Assembly (NCBI RefSeq): GCF_029207565.1
Contig: NZ_JANCMW010000001.1
Span: 434,001-498,000 of the forward strand
Direction of reading: 5' to 3'
Length of the DNA stretch: 64,000 nt
Source of the DNA: Marinobacter iranensis
Lineage (GTDB): Bacteria > Pseudomonadota > Gammaproteobacteria > Pseudomonadales > Oleiphilaceae
Within the stretch, counting starts at the first letter, position 1. Each line of letters opens with the position of its first letter. The notes below the pieces were generated by a model. That model ran no database searches. It had not been told where the DNA came from and was given only the letters and a program-made list of their open reading frames with translations. A program made the translations under genes and the position numbers. This document shows, piece by piece, positions 44,994 to 52,511 of this stretch.

Positions 44994-45498
44994 CGACGAC
45001 AAGAAAGACGAGCAGGAACTCAGCGAAGACGAGAAGCTCGCTGCCGAGTGGGAATCCGCCATGGAAGAGTCGGGGGATGCCGACGAAGATGGCCGCGAGG
45101 ACGAGTGGGCCGCTGCCATGGCAGAAGCCGGAGAAGGCGATGACGAGACCGGCGCCGGGACGAAAGACAACGTCCGTGCTGCTCCCATGGAAGAGTTTCC
45201 GGAAGGATCAAACTTCAGCCAGGGTAGCGGCCCCGCACCGGACCTGGACGTTATCCTCGATATTCCCGTCACTATCTCCATGGAAGTGGGCAATACCCAG
45301 ATCCCGATTCGCAACCTGCTGCAGTTGAACCAGGGGTCGGTCATTGAACTGGACAGACTGGCGGGCGAACCGTTGGACGTGCTGGTCAACGGCACCCTGA
45401 TCGCCCATGGCGAGGTGGTCATGGTGAACGAGAAGTTCGGTATTCGCCTGACGGACGTCATCAGCCCCGGTGAACGTATCAAGCGGTTGCAGAAATAG
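44986..45498 (+). CDS. fliN: Flagellar motor switch protein FliN
   Basis: Lower C-ring protein. The 170 residues have an acidic disordered N-terminal half (Asp/Glu-rich, about 1-75) and a SpoA domain: VILDIPVTISMEVGNT, RNLLQLNQGSVIELDRLAGE, NGTLIAHGEVVMVNEKFGIR. This acidic extension is longer than in E. coli FliN (137 residues) but usual for pseudomonad-like bacteria. It overlaps fliM; fliO starts one base after its stop. Confidence 0.94.
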   Translation: MADDDKKDEQELSEDEKLAAEWESAMEESGDADEDGREDEWAAAMAEAGEGDDETGAGTKDNVRAAPMEEFPEGSNFSQGSGPAPDLDVILDIPVTISMEVGNTQIPIRNLLQLNQGSVIELDRLAGEPLDVLVNGTLIAHGEVVMVNEKFGIRLTDVISPGERIKRLQK

Positions 45499-45499
45499 T

Positions 45500-45979
45500 A
45501 TGACCTGGATGCCTCGTTCCGCGATTTGCCGCCGAGTGGTCAGCCTTTGCTTGATACCACTTGCACCTGCACTGGTGCACGCCCAGGAACAGGAAACCCC
45601 CGGCCAGGAAACCGCGTCGGCTCCGGATACCCTGGTGACCATGCTGAGCCTGGGTGCTGGCCTGCTGGCGGTCATTGCCATTATTTTCGGTTGTGCCTGG
45701 ATTGTGCGGCGCATGAGCGGAATGACCGGTGGTAACACCCGCGCCATCAAAGTGGTCTCGGTAATGCCCATGGGCACACGGGAGCGGATTGCCCTGATTG
45801 AGGTGGGTGGTAAGCAGATCCTGATTGGCGTCACGCCCTCGGCGATTCGGACATTGCACGTGTTTGACGAACCGGTGGTCAGTGCCGGTGAGCCGGTATC
45901 CTCTGATTTCGCCCGTAAACTCCAGGGCATGATTGGCAAATCCTGGGGCTCCGGTTCTTCATCGAAGGAAGGTTCCTGA
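45500..45979 (+). CDS. fliO: Flagellar biosynthetic protein FliO
   Basis: Membrane assembly factor for the FliPQR export gate. The 159 residues have a signal-like N-terminal segment (ending ALVHAQ), a second TM helix at about 48-70 ([20 protein letters not shown]) followed by IVRRM, and a cytoplasmic domain with [23 protein letters not shown] split over about residues 88-112. Start 45500 lies right after the fliN stop; an in-frame start at 45470 would overlap fliN. Confidence 0.88.
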   Translation: MTWMPRSAICRRVVSLCLIPLAPALVHAQEQETPGQETASAPDTLVTMLSLGAGLLAVIAIIFGCAWIVRRMSGMTGGNTRAIKVVSVMPMGTRERIALIEVGGKQILIGVTPSAIRTLHVFDEPVVSAGEPVSSDFARKLQGMIGKSWGSGSSSKEGS

Positions 45980-45980
45980 C

Positions 45981-46745
45981 ATGTCGGCGTATGTACCCGG
46001 GCGCCTCCTCGCGTTGCTGGTTCTGGTGTTCCTCACTACTTGGGCTCCCGCGGCACTGGCGGATATCCCCGGCATTCCCGCCTTCACGGTAACGCCGGGC
46101 GAGGAAGAGGGCGTACAGGAATACTCGGTGTCGCTGCAGATCCTGGCGCTGATGACAGCGCTGACCTTCCTGCCCGCCATGCTGATGATGATGACGTCAT
46201 TCACCCGCATCATCGTGGTGTTCGCGATCCTTCGACAGGCCCTGGGTTTGCAGTCCACGCCGTCCAACCAGATTCTTCTTGGCCTGACCCTGTTCCTGAC
46301 CATCTTCATCATGAAACCGGTGCTGGAAGAGGTCAACGAAGTGGCACTCCAGCCCTATATGCAGGAAGAACTGAGCTCATTGGAGGCGGTGGAGCAGGCC
46401 AGCCAGCCATTCCGCAAATTCATGCTGGCACAGACACGGGAAAGCGACCTGGGCCTGTTCATGCGCATCGCGGATGAGCAATATGCCACCGCCCAGGATG
46501 TATCCTTCTGGGTGCTTCTCCCGGCGTTTGTGACCAGTGAACTGAAAACCGCCTTCCAGATCGGATTTATTCTGTTTATACCGTTTCTCATCATCGACAT
46601 GGTGGTTGCCAGCGTTCTGATGGCCATGGGTATGATGATGTTGTCTCCGATCATTATCTCGCTACCGTTCAAAATCATGCTGTTTGTGCTGGTGGATGGC
46701 TGGGCCCTGATTATGGGTACCCTGGCCGCCAGTTACGGGATATAG
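45981..46745 (+). CDS. fliP: Flagellar biosynthetic protein FliP
   Basis: Core of the type III export gate. The 254 residues include a cleaved signal peptide (ending AALADIPG), four membrane helices and the family signatures [31 protein letters not shown] and [16 protein letters not shown], with [12 protein letters not shown] near the end. GAAGGAAGG lies five bases before the ATG. Confidence 0.95.
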   Translation: MSAYVPGRLLALLVLVFLTTWAPAALADIPGIPAFTVTPGEEEGVQEYSVSLQILALMTALTFLPAMLMMMTSFTRIIVVFAILRQALGLQSTPSNQILLGLTLFLTIFIMKPVLEEVNEVALQPYMQEELSSLEAVEQASQPFRKFMLAQTRESDLGLFMRIADEQYATAQDVSFWVLLPAFVTSELKTAFQIGFILFIPFLIIDMVVASVLMAMGMMMLSPIIISLPFKIMLFVLVDGWALIMGTLAASYGI

Positions 46746-46758
46746 GGGGAGAGCAACC

Positions 46759-47028
46759 ATGACACCCGAAACCGTTATCGACATCCTCCGCGAAGCCCTG
46801 TGGATGATCGTAATGCTGGCAAGCCTGATCATCGGCCCGGGGCTGGTGATTGGCCTGGTGGTCAGTACTTTCCAGGCCGCCACGCAAATTAACGAACAGA
46901 CCCTGAGCTTTCTGCCCCGTCTGCTGGTTACCCTGATTACCATCATCGTGGCCGGCCCCTGGATGCTGACCCAGCTTCTTGATCATGCGAACCGGCTTAT
47001 CACCAATATTCCCTATTTGATCGGCTGA
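46759..47028 (+). CDS. fliQ: Flagellar biosynthetic protein FliQ
   Basis: Small two-helix subunit of the export gate. The 89 residues match the family length, with GPGLVIGLVVSTFQAATQIN and QTLSFLPRLL. GGGGGAG precedes the ATG. fliR starts six bases after its stop. Confidence 0.94.
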   Translation: MTPETVIDILREALWMIVMLASLIIGPGLVIGLVVSTFQAATQINEQTLSFLPRLLVTLITIIVAGPWMLTQLLDHANRLITNIPYLIG

Positions 47029-47034
47029 CCGGGC

Positions 47035-47817
47035 ATGCCCACTGAAATCTCAGCCGACCTGATAAACCAGTGGATTGGGCAACACCTGTGGCCGCTGTTC
47101 CGCCTGGCCAGCTTCATGATGGTCATCCCCTTCATCGGCACCCAGTTGGTCCCGGCCAGAGTCCGGCTCGGACTGGCCCTGATCATCACCATCCTGGTCG
47201 TACCGATGATCCCCCCGGCACCGCAAGTTGATGCCTTCAGCGCGGACGGTGTAATAATCACCCTGCAGCAGATCCTCATCGGCGTGGGCATGGGCTTTGC
47301 CCTCACCGCACTGTTCCAGCTGTTTGTTGTGGCCGGGCAGATGATCGCCATGCAAATGGGCCTCGGCTTCGCCTCCATGGTCGACCCCGCCAACGGCATC
47401 AACGTGCCCGTGCTGGCGCAGATCTACACCATCACCATCACACTGCTATACCTGGCCATGAACGGCCATCTGGTGGCGTTTGAAGTCTTCATCGAAAGCT
47501 TCCGAACACTCCCTGTCGGCCTTGAGGGCCTGGGGCAGGAAGGCGTCTGGCAGCTCGCCCACCGCATCAGCTGGATATTTGCATCCGCCCTGTTATTGGC
47601 GCTGCCGGCGGTAACCGCCGTATTCATCGTCAACATCTCCTTCGGCGTCATGACCCGCGCCGCGCCACAGATGAATATTTTCGCGTTGGGCTTCCCGATT
47701 GGCCTGATTTTTGGATTATTCGCCATATGGGTGCTGCACGCCAATTTTCTGCCGCACTTCGAGCAGTACACCAGGGAAACATTCGAATTCATGCGGAACC
47801 TGCAGGGCCAGCCGTAA
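47035..47817 (+). CDS. fliR: Flagellar biosynthetic protein FliR
   Basis: Export gate subunit and partner of FlhB. The 260 residues contain six membrane helices, RLASFMMVIPFIGTQLVPAR at the start, QMGLGFASMVDPANGINVPV in the middle and PQMNIFALGFPIGLIFGL near the end, all diagnostic. The start follows fliQ closely; a 124-base gap with a hairpin separates it from flhB, which more usually follows directly. Confidence 0.95.
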   Translation: MPTEISADLINQWIGQHLWPLFRLASFMMVIPFIGTQLVPARVRLGLALIITILVVPMIPPAPQVDAFSADGVIITLQQILIGVGMGFALTALFQLFVVAGQMIAMQMGLGFASMVDPANGINVPVLAQIYTITITLLYLAMNGHLVAFEVFIESFRTLPVGLEGLGQEGVWQLAHRISWIFASALLLALPAVTAVFIVNISFGVMTRAAPQMNIFALGFPIGLIFGLFAIWVLHANFLPHFEQYTRETFEFMRNLQGQP

Positions 47818-47847
47818 ACATTAACCAGGTGTTATTGGATTGACGGT

Positions 47848-47865
47848 TTGGCGCGGGCCAAGCAC
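47848..47865 (+). promoter_or_regulatory. Weak candidate sigma-54 promoter before flhB
   Basis: TTTGGCGCGGGCCAAGCA keeps GG (47850-47851) and GC (47862-47863) at ten bases, and TGGC-CG, but lacks the T-rich part before GC. It would put the hairpin at 47879 in the transcript leader. Confidence 0.3.
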
Positions 47866-47878
47866 AAAAGTTTGCCGA

Positions 47879-47908
47879 GGTTGATGGGGAGCCCCCTCCC
47901 CATCAACC
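47879..47908. promoter_or_regulatory. Stable hairpin in the fliR-flhB gap
   Basis: A perfect 13-bp stem GGTTGATGGGGAG / CTCCCCATCAACC with a CCCC loop, ending 33 bases before the flhB ATG. No T-run follows on the plus strand, so an mRNA leader structure or a protein site is more likely than a terminator. Confidence 0.55.
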
Positions 47909-47941
47909 GATACTCCGAAGAAGTCAAACCAAAGACAAAAC

Positions 47942-49078
47942 ATGGCCGAAGAAAACGACAACAGCCAGGAGAAAACGGAAGATGCCACCCCCCGAAGGCT
48001 CGAAAAAGCCAAGGAGGATGGCCAGACCGCGCGCTCCAAGGAACTGGCCACCATGGCCGTCCTGCTGGCCGGCGCCGGCGGCCTGCTGATGTTTGGCTCC
48101 TCCCTGGGCGCCTCAATGGAAAGCATCATGCGGGACAGCTTCGTACTCGAACGCTCCGCCATCTTCGACACCCGCCACATGAGCGTCCAACTGATCGCTT
48201 CAGCCAAAGAGGCGGCTCTTGCCCTGATGCCGCTGCTGATACTGTTGCTCGTCGCCGCCATCGCCGGCTCCATTGGCATCGGCGGCCTCCTGGTCAGCGG
48301 CAAAGCTATCGCCCCGAAGCTCAACCGCATGGACCCACTCAAGGGCCTGAAGCGCATGTTCTCCATGCGCTCACTGATAGAACTCGTCAAAGCCATCCTC
48401 AAAGTGGGACTGGTCATGGCTGTTGCCATCCTCATCCTCAATCTGCGTACCGACGATTTGCTCAGCATTTCCGAAGAGCCTGCCAGGTCCGCCATGGAGC
48501 ATGTGCTATGGACCCTGGGGTGGAGCTTCTTCATCCTCGCCTGCGCCACCATCGTCATTGCCGCAATTGACGTACCGTTCCAGATCTTCGACCACCAGAA
48601 AAAGCTGCGCATGACGTTGCAAGAGGTCAAGGACGAGTACAAGGACACCGAAGGCAAGCCAGAGGTGAAGGGGAGGATCCGCCAGTTACAGCGTGAGATG
48701 GCCCAGCGCCGGATGATGCAGGATGTGCCCGGGGCGGATGTGGTCATCACCAATCCGACTCATTACGCGGTGGCGTTGAAGTATGACCAGAAGAAGATGG
48801 CGGCACCGATTGTGGTGGCAAAAGGGTTTGACGAAACGGCGTTCAAGATAATGGAGATTGCCCGCGAGCATAAGGTGGAGATTCTCCGCACGCCGCCTTT
48901 GACCCGGGCGGTTTACCACAATACCGAGGTGGGCGGTGAGATCCCGGATGGCCTGTATATGGCCATTGCCCAGGTTCTCGCCTATGTATTCCAGCTCCGG
49001 CAGTTCCGTAAAGGGCGTGGCCAGAAGCCCCATGTTCCGGATTTTCCGATTCCTTCGGATTTGCGGCGGGATGTTTGA
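47942..49078 (+). CDS. flhB: Flagellar biosynthetic protein FlhB
   Basis: Export-gate protein that switches substrate class after self-cleavage. The 378 residues start with EKTEDATPRRLEKAKEDGQ, then four membrane helices, a linker and the cytoplasmic domain with the cleavage site NPTHYAVAL (Asn271-Pro272). The C-terminal tail is basic and Pro-rich. No gene follows for 444 bases; the next genes are on the opposite strand. Confidence 0.95.
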   Translation: MAEENDNSQEKTEDATPRRLEKAKEDGQTARSKELATMAVLLAGAGGLLMFGSSLGASMESIMRDSFVLERSAIFDTRHMSVQLIASAKEAALALMPLLILLLVAAIAGSIGIGGLLVSGKAIAPKLNRMDPLKGLKRMFSMRSLIELVKAILKVGLVMAVAILILNLRTDDLLSISEEPARSAMEHVLWTLGWSFFILACATIVIAAIDVPFQIFDHQKKLRMTLQEVKDEYKDTEGKPEVKGRIRQLQREMAQRRMMQDVPGADVVITNPTHYAVALKYDQKKMAAPIVVAKGFDETAFKIMEIAREHKVEILRTPPLTRAVYHNTEVGGEIPDGLYMAIAQVLAYVFQLRQFRKGRGQKPHVPDFPIPSDLRRDV

Positions 49079-49120
49079 GCTTTGAGTTTGCCTGCGTTCA
49101 GCCTGATGGTTGTGGGGGAG

Positions 49121-49230
49121 GTGGTTCGTCGGGTGGGCATTCCAAAACACGCTCAAGCACATCCATGTGGCGCTTGAGCTCCGCCATCCATGGCTCCGCA
49201 CAGTTTTGGAATGCCCACCCGACGAACCAC
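49121..49230. repeat. Palindromic repeat, copy B (28-bp arms, conserved core)
   Basis: Perfect 28-bp arms (49121-49148 and 49203-49230) enclose a 54-base core with hairpins CACATCCATGTG and GCCATCCATGGC. The core aligns with copies A (13633) and, reversed, C (49388); the arms differ. It lies 42 bases after the flhB stop. Confidence 0.88.
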
Positions 49231-49265
49231 TTTGGGCCTAACAGGTATCTCGAGAACTTTCTGAA

Positions 49266-49354
49266 CGTAGGTCGGATTAGCGAAGCGTAATCCGACAAAT
49301 GGCTTCAATATGGAACACGGGATGTCGGATTACGCTTCGCTAATCCGACCTACG
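49266..49354. repeat. Inverted pair of REP-like elements (32-bp perfect arms)
   Basis: Arms at 49266-49297 and 49323-49354 are perfect reverse complements around a 25-base spacer. Each arm is itself an imperfect hairpin, GTCGGATTA...TAATCCGAC, with GTAG at its outer foot. That is the form of REP sequences handled by RAYT transposases; the pair resembles a BIME. TCGGATTA/TAATCCGA repeats of this kind are widespread in gammaproteobacteria. No RAYT gene is in the window. Confidence 0.85.
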
Positions 49355-49387
49355 AAGTCATTGCTAGCGATATCACCGTTGCTCGAG

Positions 49388-49496
49388 CGGGTGTGGGGAA
49401 GGGCCTCCCAAAAACGTGGAGCGCCAGGGATGGCGCGACCGAGCCCTACATGGACGTATTCACGGGCGTTTTTTGGGAGGCCCTTCCCCACATCCG
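49388..49496. repeat. Palindromic repeat, copy C (reverse orientation of A and B)
   Basis: Arms of 28-29 bases (49388-49415 and 49468-49496) match with one mismatch and one extra T. The 52-base core (49416-49467), read on the minus strand, aligns with copies A and B: ACGCC, then TCCATGTAGGGCTCGG, then GCCATCCCTGGC, then CCACG. It ends 27 bases before the end of the convergent methyltransferase gene. Confidence 0.83.
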
Positions 49497-49522
49497 CCGC
49501 CCCCGAATTATCAGTCAAAAAG

Positions 49523-50398
49523 TCAGGACCAGGCCTCAATAACCCGAACCATAGGATCATGCCGGCTTTCGGGAATCGGAAGGCGACCATAGAAGTTCGC
49601 AGGATTGTGGACCGCTACGGAAGGGAACCCGCACGCAGTAAAATGCTCAGCACCCTGCTGGTCGTTCAGGAAATGGAAACTGACATCACTTCGCGTAACC
49701 GATCCCAGCAAGCCACCGAGGGCTTTCAGGCTACCTCGCAACAACGGCTGGCCCGGCATCAAGTAGCTTTCGGACAGGTAGGCCGAACCGGGGCGTTCCT
49801 GCATCAGCCGGGCCAGGCGCTTCCAGAACTCTGACATGACCGGCAGGGAGAAGTAGCTGGTCAGGCCTTCGGTGACCACAACCATCGGGGCGTTGTTGTC
49901 GAAAGCTCTTGCCACAACCGCCTCCATGGACTGCTCACCGGATGTTGCCAGGATATCGATGGGCATTACCTGGTGTTGATCGCCGAGCCGGCCAGCAACC
50001 AGCAATCTTGCCGCTTTGCGGGTGGCCATGTCGGGGAGGTCGGCTTCCACCATGTGGAGGTGCGGGTACCTGTCTCGCAGGCGGATACCCCGGGGCGACA
50101 TGCCGCAGGCAATTTCCAGTACCTGGGTGACGCCGCGCTCGAGTGCCTGTTCGACCAGGTGGTCGATAATCAGGTGGCGCTGTAACAGGAAGGTGCGGAT
50201 GTTGCCGCCGATGAGTGCCTTGCTGCCGGCCTCGAAGGGCGTCATCAGGTGGTAGAGCCAGCGGCCCTGATCGGTGGCCAGTACGTCATCCGAGAGCCCG
50301 TGCCGGTGCCAGACGGCACCGGTGTAGAGGGCGGTAAAGCTGATGCCGGAGCTGTCAGTCACTTGCTCTGGACGGCTGTCAGAGGGTGTCGTTCTCAT
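49523..50398 (-). CDS. Class I SAM-dependent methyltransferase, LCMT/COG3315-like
   Basis: Predicted O-methyltransferase; substrate unknown. The 291 residues contain the SAM-binding motif VLEIACGMSPRGIRLRDRY (about residue 93), then MVEADLPDMATRK and VVTEGLTSYFSLPV, the pattern of the leucine carboxyl methyltransferase-like family. It overlaps the end of uraA by 20 bases, so it is the last gene of an upp-uraA-methyltransferase unit on the minus strand. This unit sits between flhB and flhA, breaking the flagellar cluster. Confidence 0.8.
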   Translation of the reverse strand: MRTTPSDSRPEQVTDSSGISFTALYTGAVWHRHGLSDDVLATDQGRWLYHLMTPFEAGSKALIGGNIRTFLLQRHLIIDHLVEQALERGVTQVLEIACGMSPRGIRLRDRYPHLHMVEADLPDMATRKAARLLVAGRLGDQHQVMPIDILATSGEQSMEAVVARAFDNNAPMVVVTEGLTSYFSLPVMSEFWKRLARLMQERPGSAYLSESYLMPGQPLLRGSLKALGGLLGSVTRSDVSFHFLNDQQGAEHFTACGFPSVAVHNPANFYGRLPIPESRHDPMVRVIEAWS

Positions 50399-51635
50399 GG
50401 ATCCTTTTCCCCCATGCCTCGCCGCTGCCCGGCAGGATCAGGTTCAGGGCGATGGCCACCACGGCGCACAGGGCAATGCCTTCCAGATTGCCTATTGCCA
50501 TGCCGCCGATGCCGAATACCAGGGTGACGGCCACAATCACCAGGTTACGTGCCTGGGACAGGTCGACCTGGTGGCGGATCAGGGTGTTCAGGCCGACGAC
50601 GGCAATGGAGCCGAACAGCAGGCACAGGATACCGCCCATTACCGGTGCCGGGATGGTTTGCAGTGCCGCGCCGAACTTGCCGACGAAGGCCAGCACGATG
50701 GCGATGCAGGCGGCCCAGATCATGACTTTCGGATTGAAGTTTTTGGTCAGCACCACAGCACCGGTGACTTCGGAGTAGGTGGTGTTGGGCGGGCCACCGA
50801 GGGCTGAAGCGGCGCTGGTGGCCAGGCCATCGCCCAGGAGGGTGCGGTGCAGGCCGGGCTTTTCCAGGTAATTTTTGCGGGTAACGGTGCCGATGGCGAG
50901 GATGTCGCCGATGTGTTCAATGGCCGGCGCAATGGCGACGGGAATCATGAACAGGATGGCCGCCCAGCTGAACTCCGGTGCCACGAAGTTGGGGATGGCG
51001 AACCAGGGCGCGTTGGTGATGGGGGACAGGTCCACGATGCCGGCGATGGCCGACAGGATGTAGCCGACGATGATACCGAACATGATCGGTATCAGGCGGA
51101 AGATTCCGCTGGACCAGACCGCCATGATGACAGTGACCACCAGGGAGATCATCGCGATCCAGATCGCGGTGTCGTAGGGCACCAGTTGCTCCGCTCCGTC
51201 GCCAGTGCGGCCAGAGGCCATATGGACGGCGACTGGTGCGAGACCCAGGCCGATCACCATGATTACCGGGCCGATCACCACGGGTGGCAGCAGGCGGGTG
51301 ACGAAGCCGGTGCCGCGCAGGCGCACCGCGCCGCTGAGGATAATATAGAGGACACCCGCCGCCATCAGGCCACCCAGGGTTTCTTCCAGGCCAAAGCGGC
51401 CCTTGGCAGCGATAATCGGGGCAATAAAGGCAAAGGAAGACGCCAGGAAGATCGGAATTTGCCCGCCGGTGACAATATGGAATATCAGTGTGCCAATGCC
51501 GGCGGTGAACAGGGCCACGTTGGGATCAAGCCCGGTAATGAGTGGCATGAGCACCAATGCGCCAAAGGCCACCAGCAACATCTGTGAGCCGGCAATGGCC
51601 TGTTTCCAGACCGGGTCGTTGGTATGGTCCTGCAT
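50379..51635 (-). CDS. uraA: Uracil permease (nucleobase:cation symporter-2 family)
   Basis: Inner-membrane proton-coupled uracil importer. The 418 residues have about 14 hydrophobic segments, the transport motif ALGGPPNTTYSEVTGAVVLT, AIEHIGDILAIG and FLASSFAFIAPI. The ATG at 51635 is chosen over the GTG at 51641 because GAAGGACG is then correctly spaced. It follows upp with a two-base gap, so uracil is taken up and converted by one operon. Confidence 0.92.
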   Translation of the reverse strand: MQDHTNDPVWKQAIAGSQMLLVAFGALVLMPLITGLDPNVALFTAGIGTLIFHIVTGGQIPIFLASSFAFIAPIIAAKGRFGLEETLGGLMAAGVLYIILSGAVRLRGTGFVTRLLPPVVIGPVIMVIGLGLAPVAVHMASGRTGDGAEQLVPYDTAIWIAMISLVVTVIMAVWSSGIFRLIPIMFGIIVGYILSAIAGIVDLSPITNAPWFAIPNFVAPEFSWAAILFMIPVAIAPAIEHIGDILAIGTVTRKNYLEKPGLHRTLLGDGLATSAASALGGPPNTTYSEVTGAVVLTKNFNPKVMIWAACIAIVLAFVGKFGAALQTIPAPVMGGILCLLFGSIAVVGLNTLIRHQVDLSQARNLVIVAVTLVFGIGGMAIGNLEGIALCAVVAIALNLILPGSGEAWGKRIHENDTL

Positions 51636-51637
51636 GG

Positions 51638-52276
51638 TCACACGTCCTTCTGCTTGGTGCCGAAAATCTTGTCGCCGGCATCACCAAGCCCGGGGAGGAT
51701 GTAGCCTTTCTCGTTCAGCCGCTCGTCGATCGAGGCGGTATAGATGGACACATCCGGGTGTTTGTCCAGTACCTTCTTTATACCTTCCGGAGCGGCCACC
51801 AGCACCAGTGCGCGGATTTCATGACTGCCCGCTTTCTTCAGCAGATCAATGGTGGAAATCATCGAGCCGCCGGTAGCCAGCATGGGGTCCACAATCATGG
51901 CCATGCGTTGGTCCAGTTCGCCCACGAGCTTTTCAAGATAGGTGCTGGCCTCCAGGGTTTCCTCGTTTCTCACCTGGCCGACAACACTCACGCGGGCGCC
52001 CGGAATCAGGGTGAGAACGCCGTCCAGCATGCCCATGCCGGCGCGCAGGATAGGAACGATGGTGACCTTCTTGCCCTGGATCTGCTCGATCTCAACCGGG
52101 CCCGCCCAGCCCTCAATGGTTTTTTTCTGGAGAGAGAAATCCTTGGTGGCCTCGTAGGTCAGCAGGGCACCCACTTCTTGTGCCAGTTCCCGGAAATTCT
52201 TGGTGCTGATGTCGGCGCGGCGCATCAGGCCGAGTTTGTGGCGGATAAGGGGGTGCTTGACCTCGTGGATTGGCAT
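51638..52276 (-). CDS. upp: Uracil phosphoribosyltransferase
   Basis: Converts uracil and PRPP to UMP. The 212 residues match the family length when started at 52276, with AAAGGTGAG just ahead; the GTG inside that element is not the start. Motifs include [13 protein letters not shown], the PRPP loop [11 protein letters not shown] and [16 protein letters not shown] at the end. It is the first gene of the minus-strand unit and diverges from flhA across 235 bases. Confidence 0.96.
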   Translation of the reverse strand: MPIHEVKHPLIRHKLGLMRRADISTKNFRELAQEVGALLTYEATKDFSLQKKTIEGWAGPVEIEQIQGKKVTIVPILRAGMGMLDGVLTLIPGARVSVVGQVRNEETLEASTYLEKLVGELDQRMAMIVDPMLATGGSMISTIDLLKKAGSHEIRALVLVAAPEGIKKVLDKHPDVSIYTASIDERLNEKGYILPGLGDAGDKIFGTKQKDV

Positions 52277-52410
52277 GGGGCTCACCTTTGCGTGTTGTGC
52301 GTGTCTGGATCAATGACGTGATTGTGCCCAGCGTAACCGCTGGCAAATGGCGCAAGGATACCGTATCTGGACAGGTCCGTCAGGCGTGGCGTGAATAAAA
52401 CCGGTGAGGA

Positions 52411-52428
52411 GTGGTACGGATCTTGCGA
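52411..52428 (+). promoter_or_regulatory. Sigma-54 promoter of flhA
   Basis: GTGGTACGGATCTTGCGA with GG (52413-52414) and GC (52425-52426) ten bases apart, a good TGGTACG-N4-TTGC match, about 84 bases before the flhA ATG. Confidence 0.88.
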
Positions 52429-52511
52429 ACACCCCTTCAAACGATGCGTCTGCGTCAAAAAAACGACCCGCAAACCCCTGCGGTTAGCCGCCAATTGGAG
52501 AGTTTCCCGGC

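Noticed and set aside
44010..45482. 490-codon minus-strand frame across fliM and fliN
   Set aside because: It is a shadow of two certain flagellar genes in a GC-rich region; low-complexity Ser-rich translation and no ribosome site.
49121..49500. CRISPR array or integron attC sites
   Set aside because: No regular direct repeats with spacers; the units are inverted and of different kinds, and no cas or integrase gene is present.
49310..49834. Plus-strand frame running through the repeat zone
   Set aside because: It is made of the palindromic repeats and antisense methyltransferase sequence, with no homologous part.
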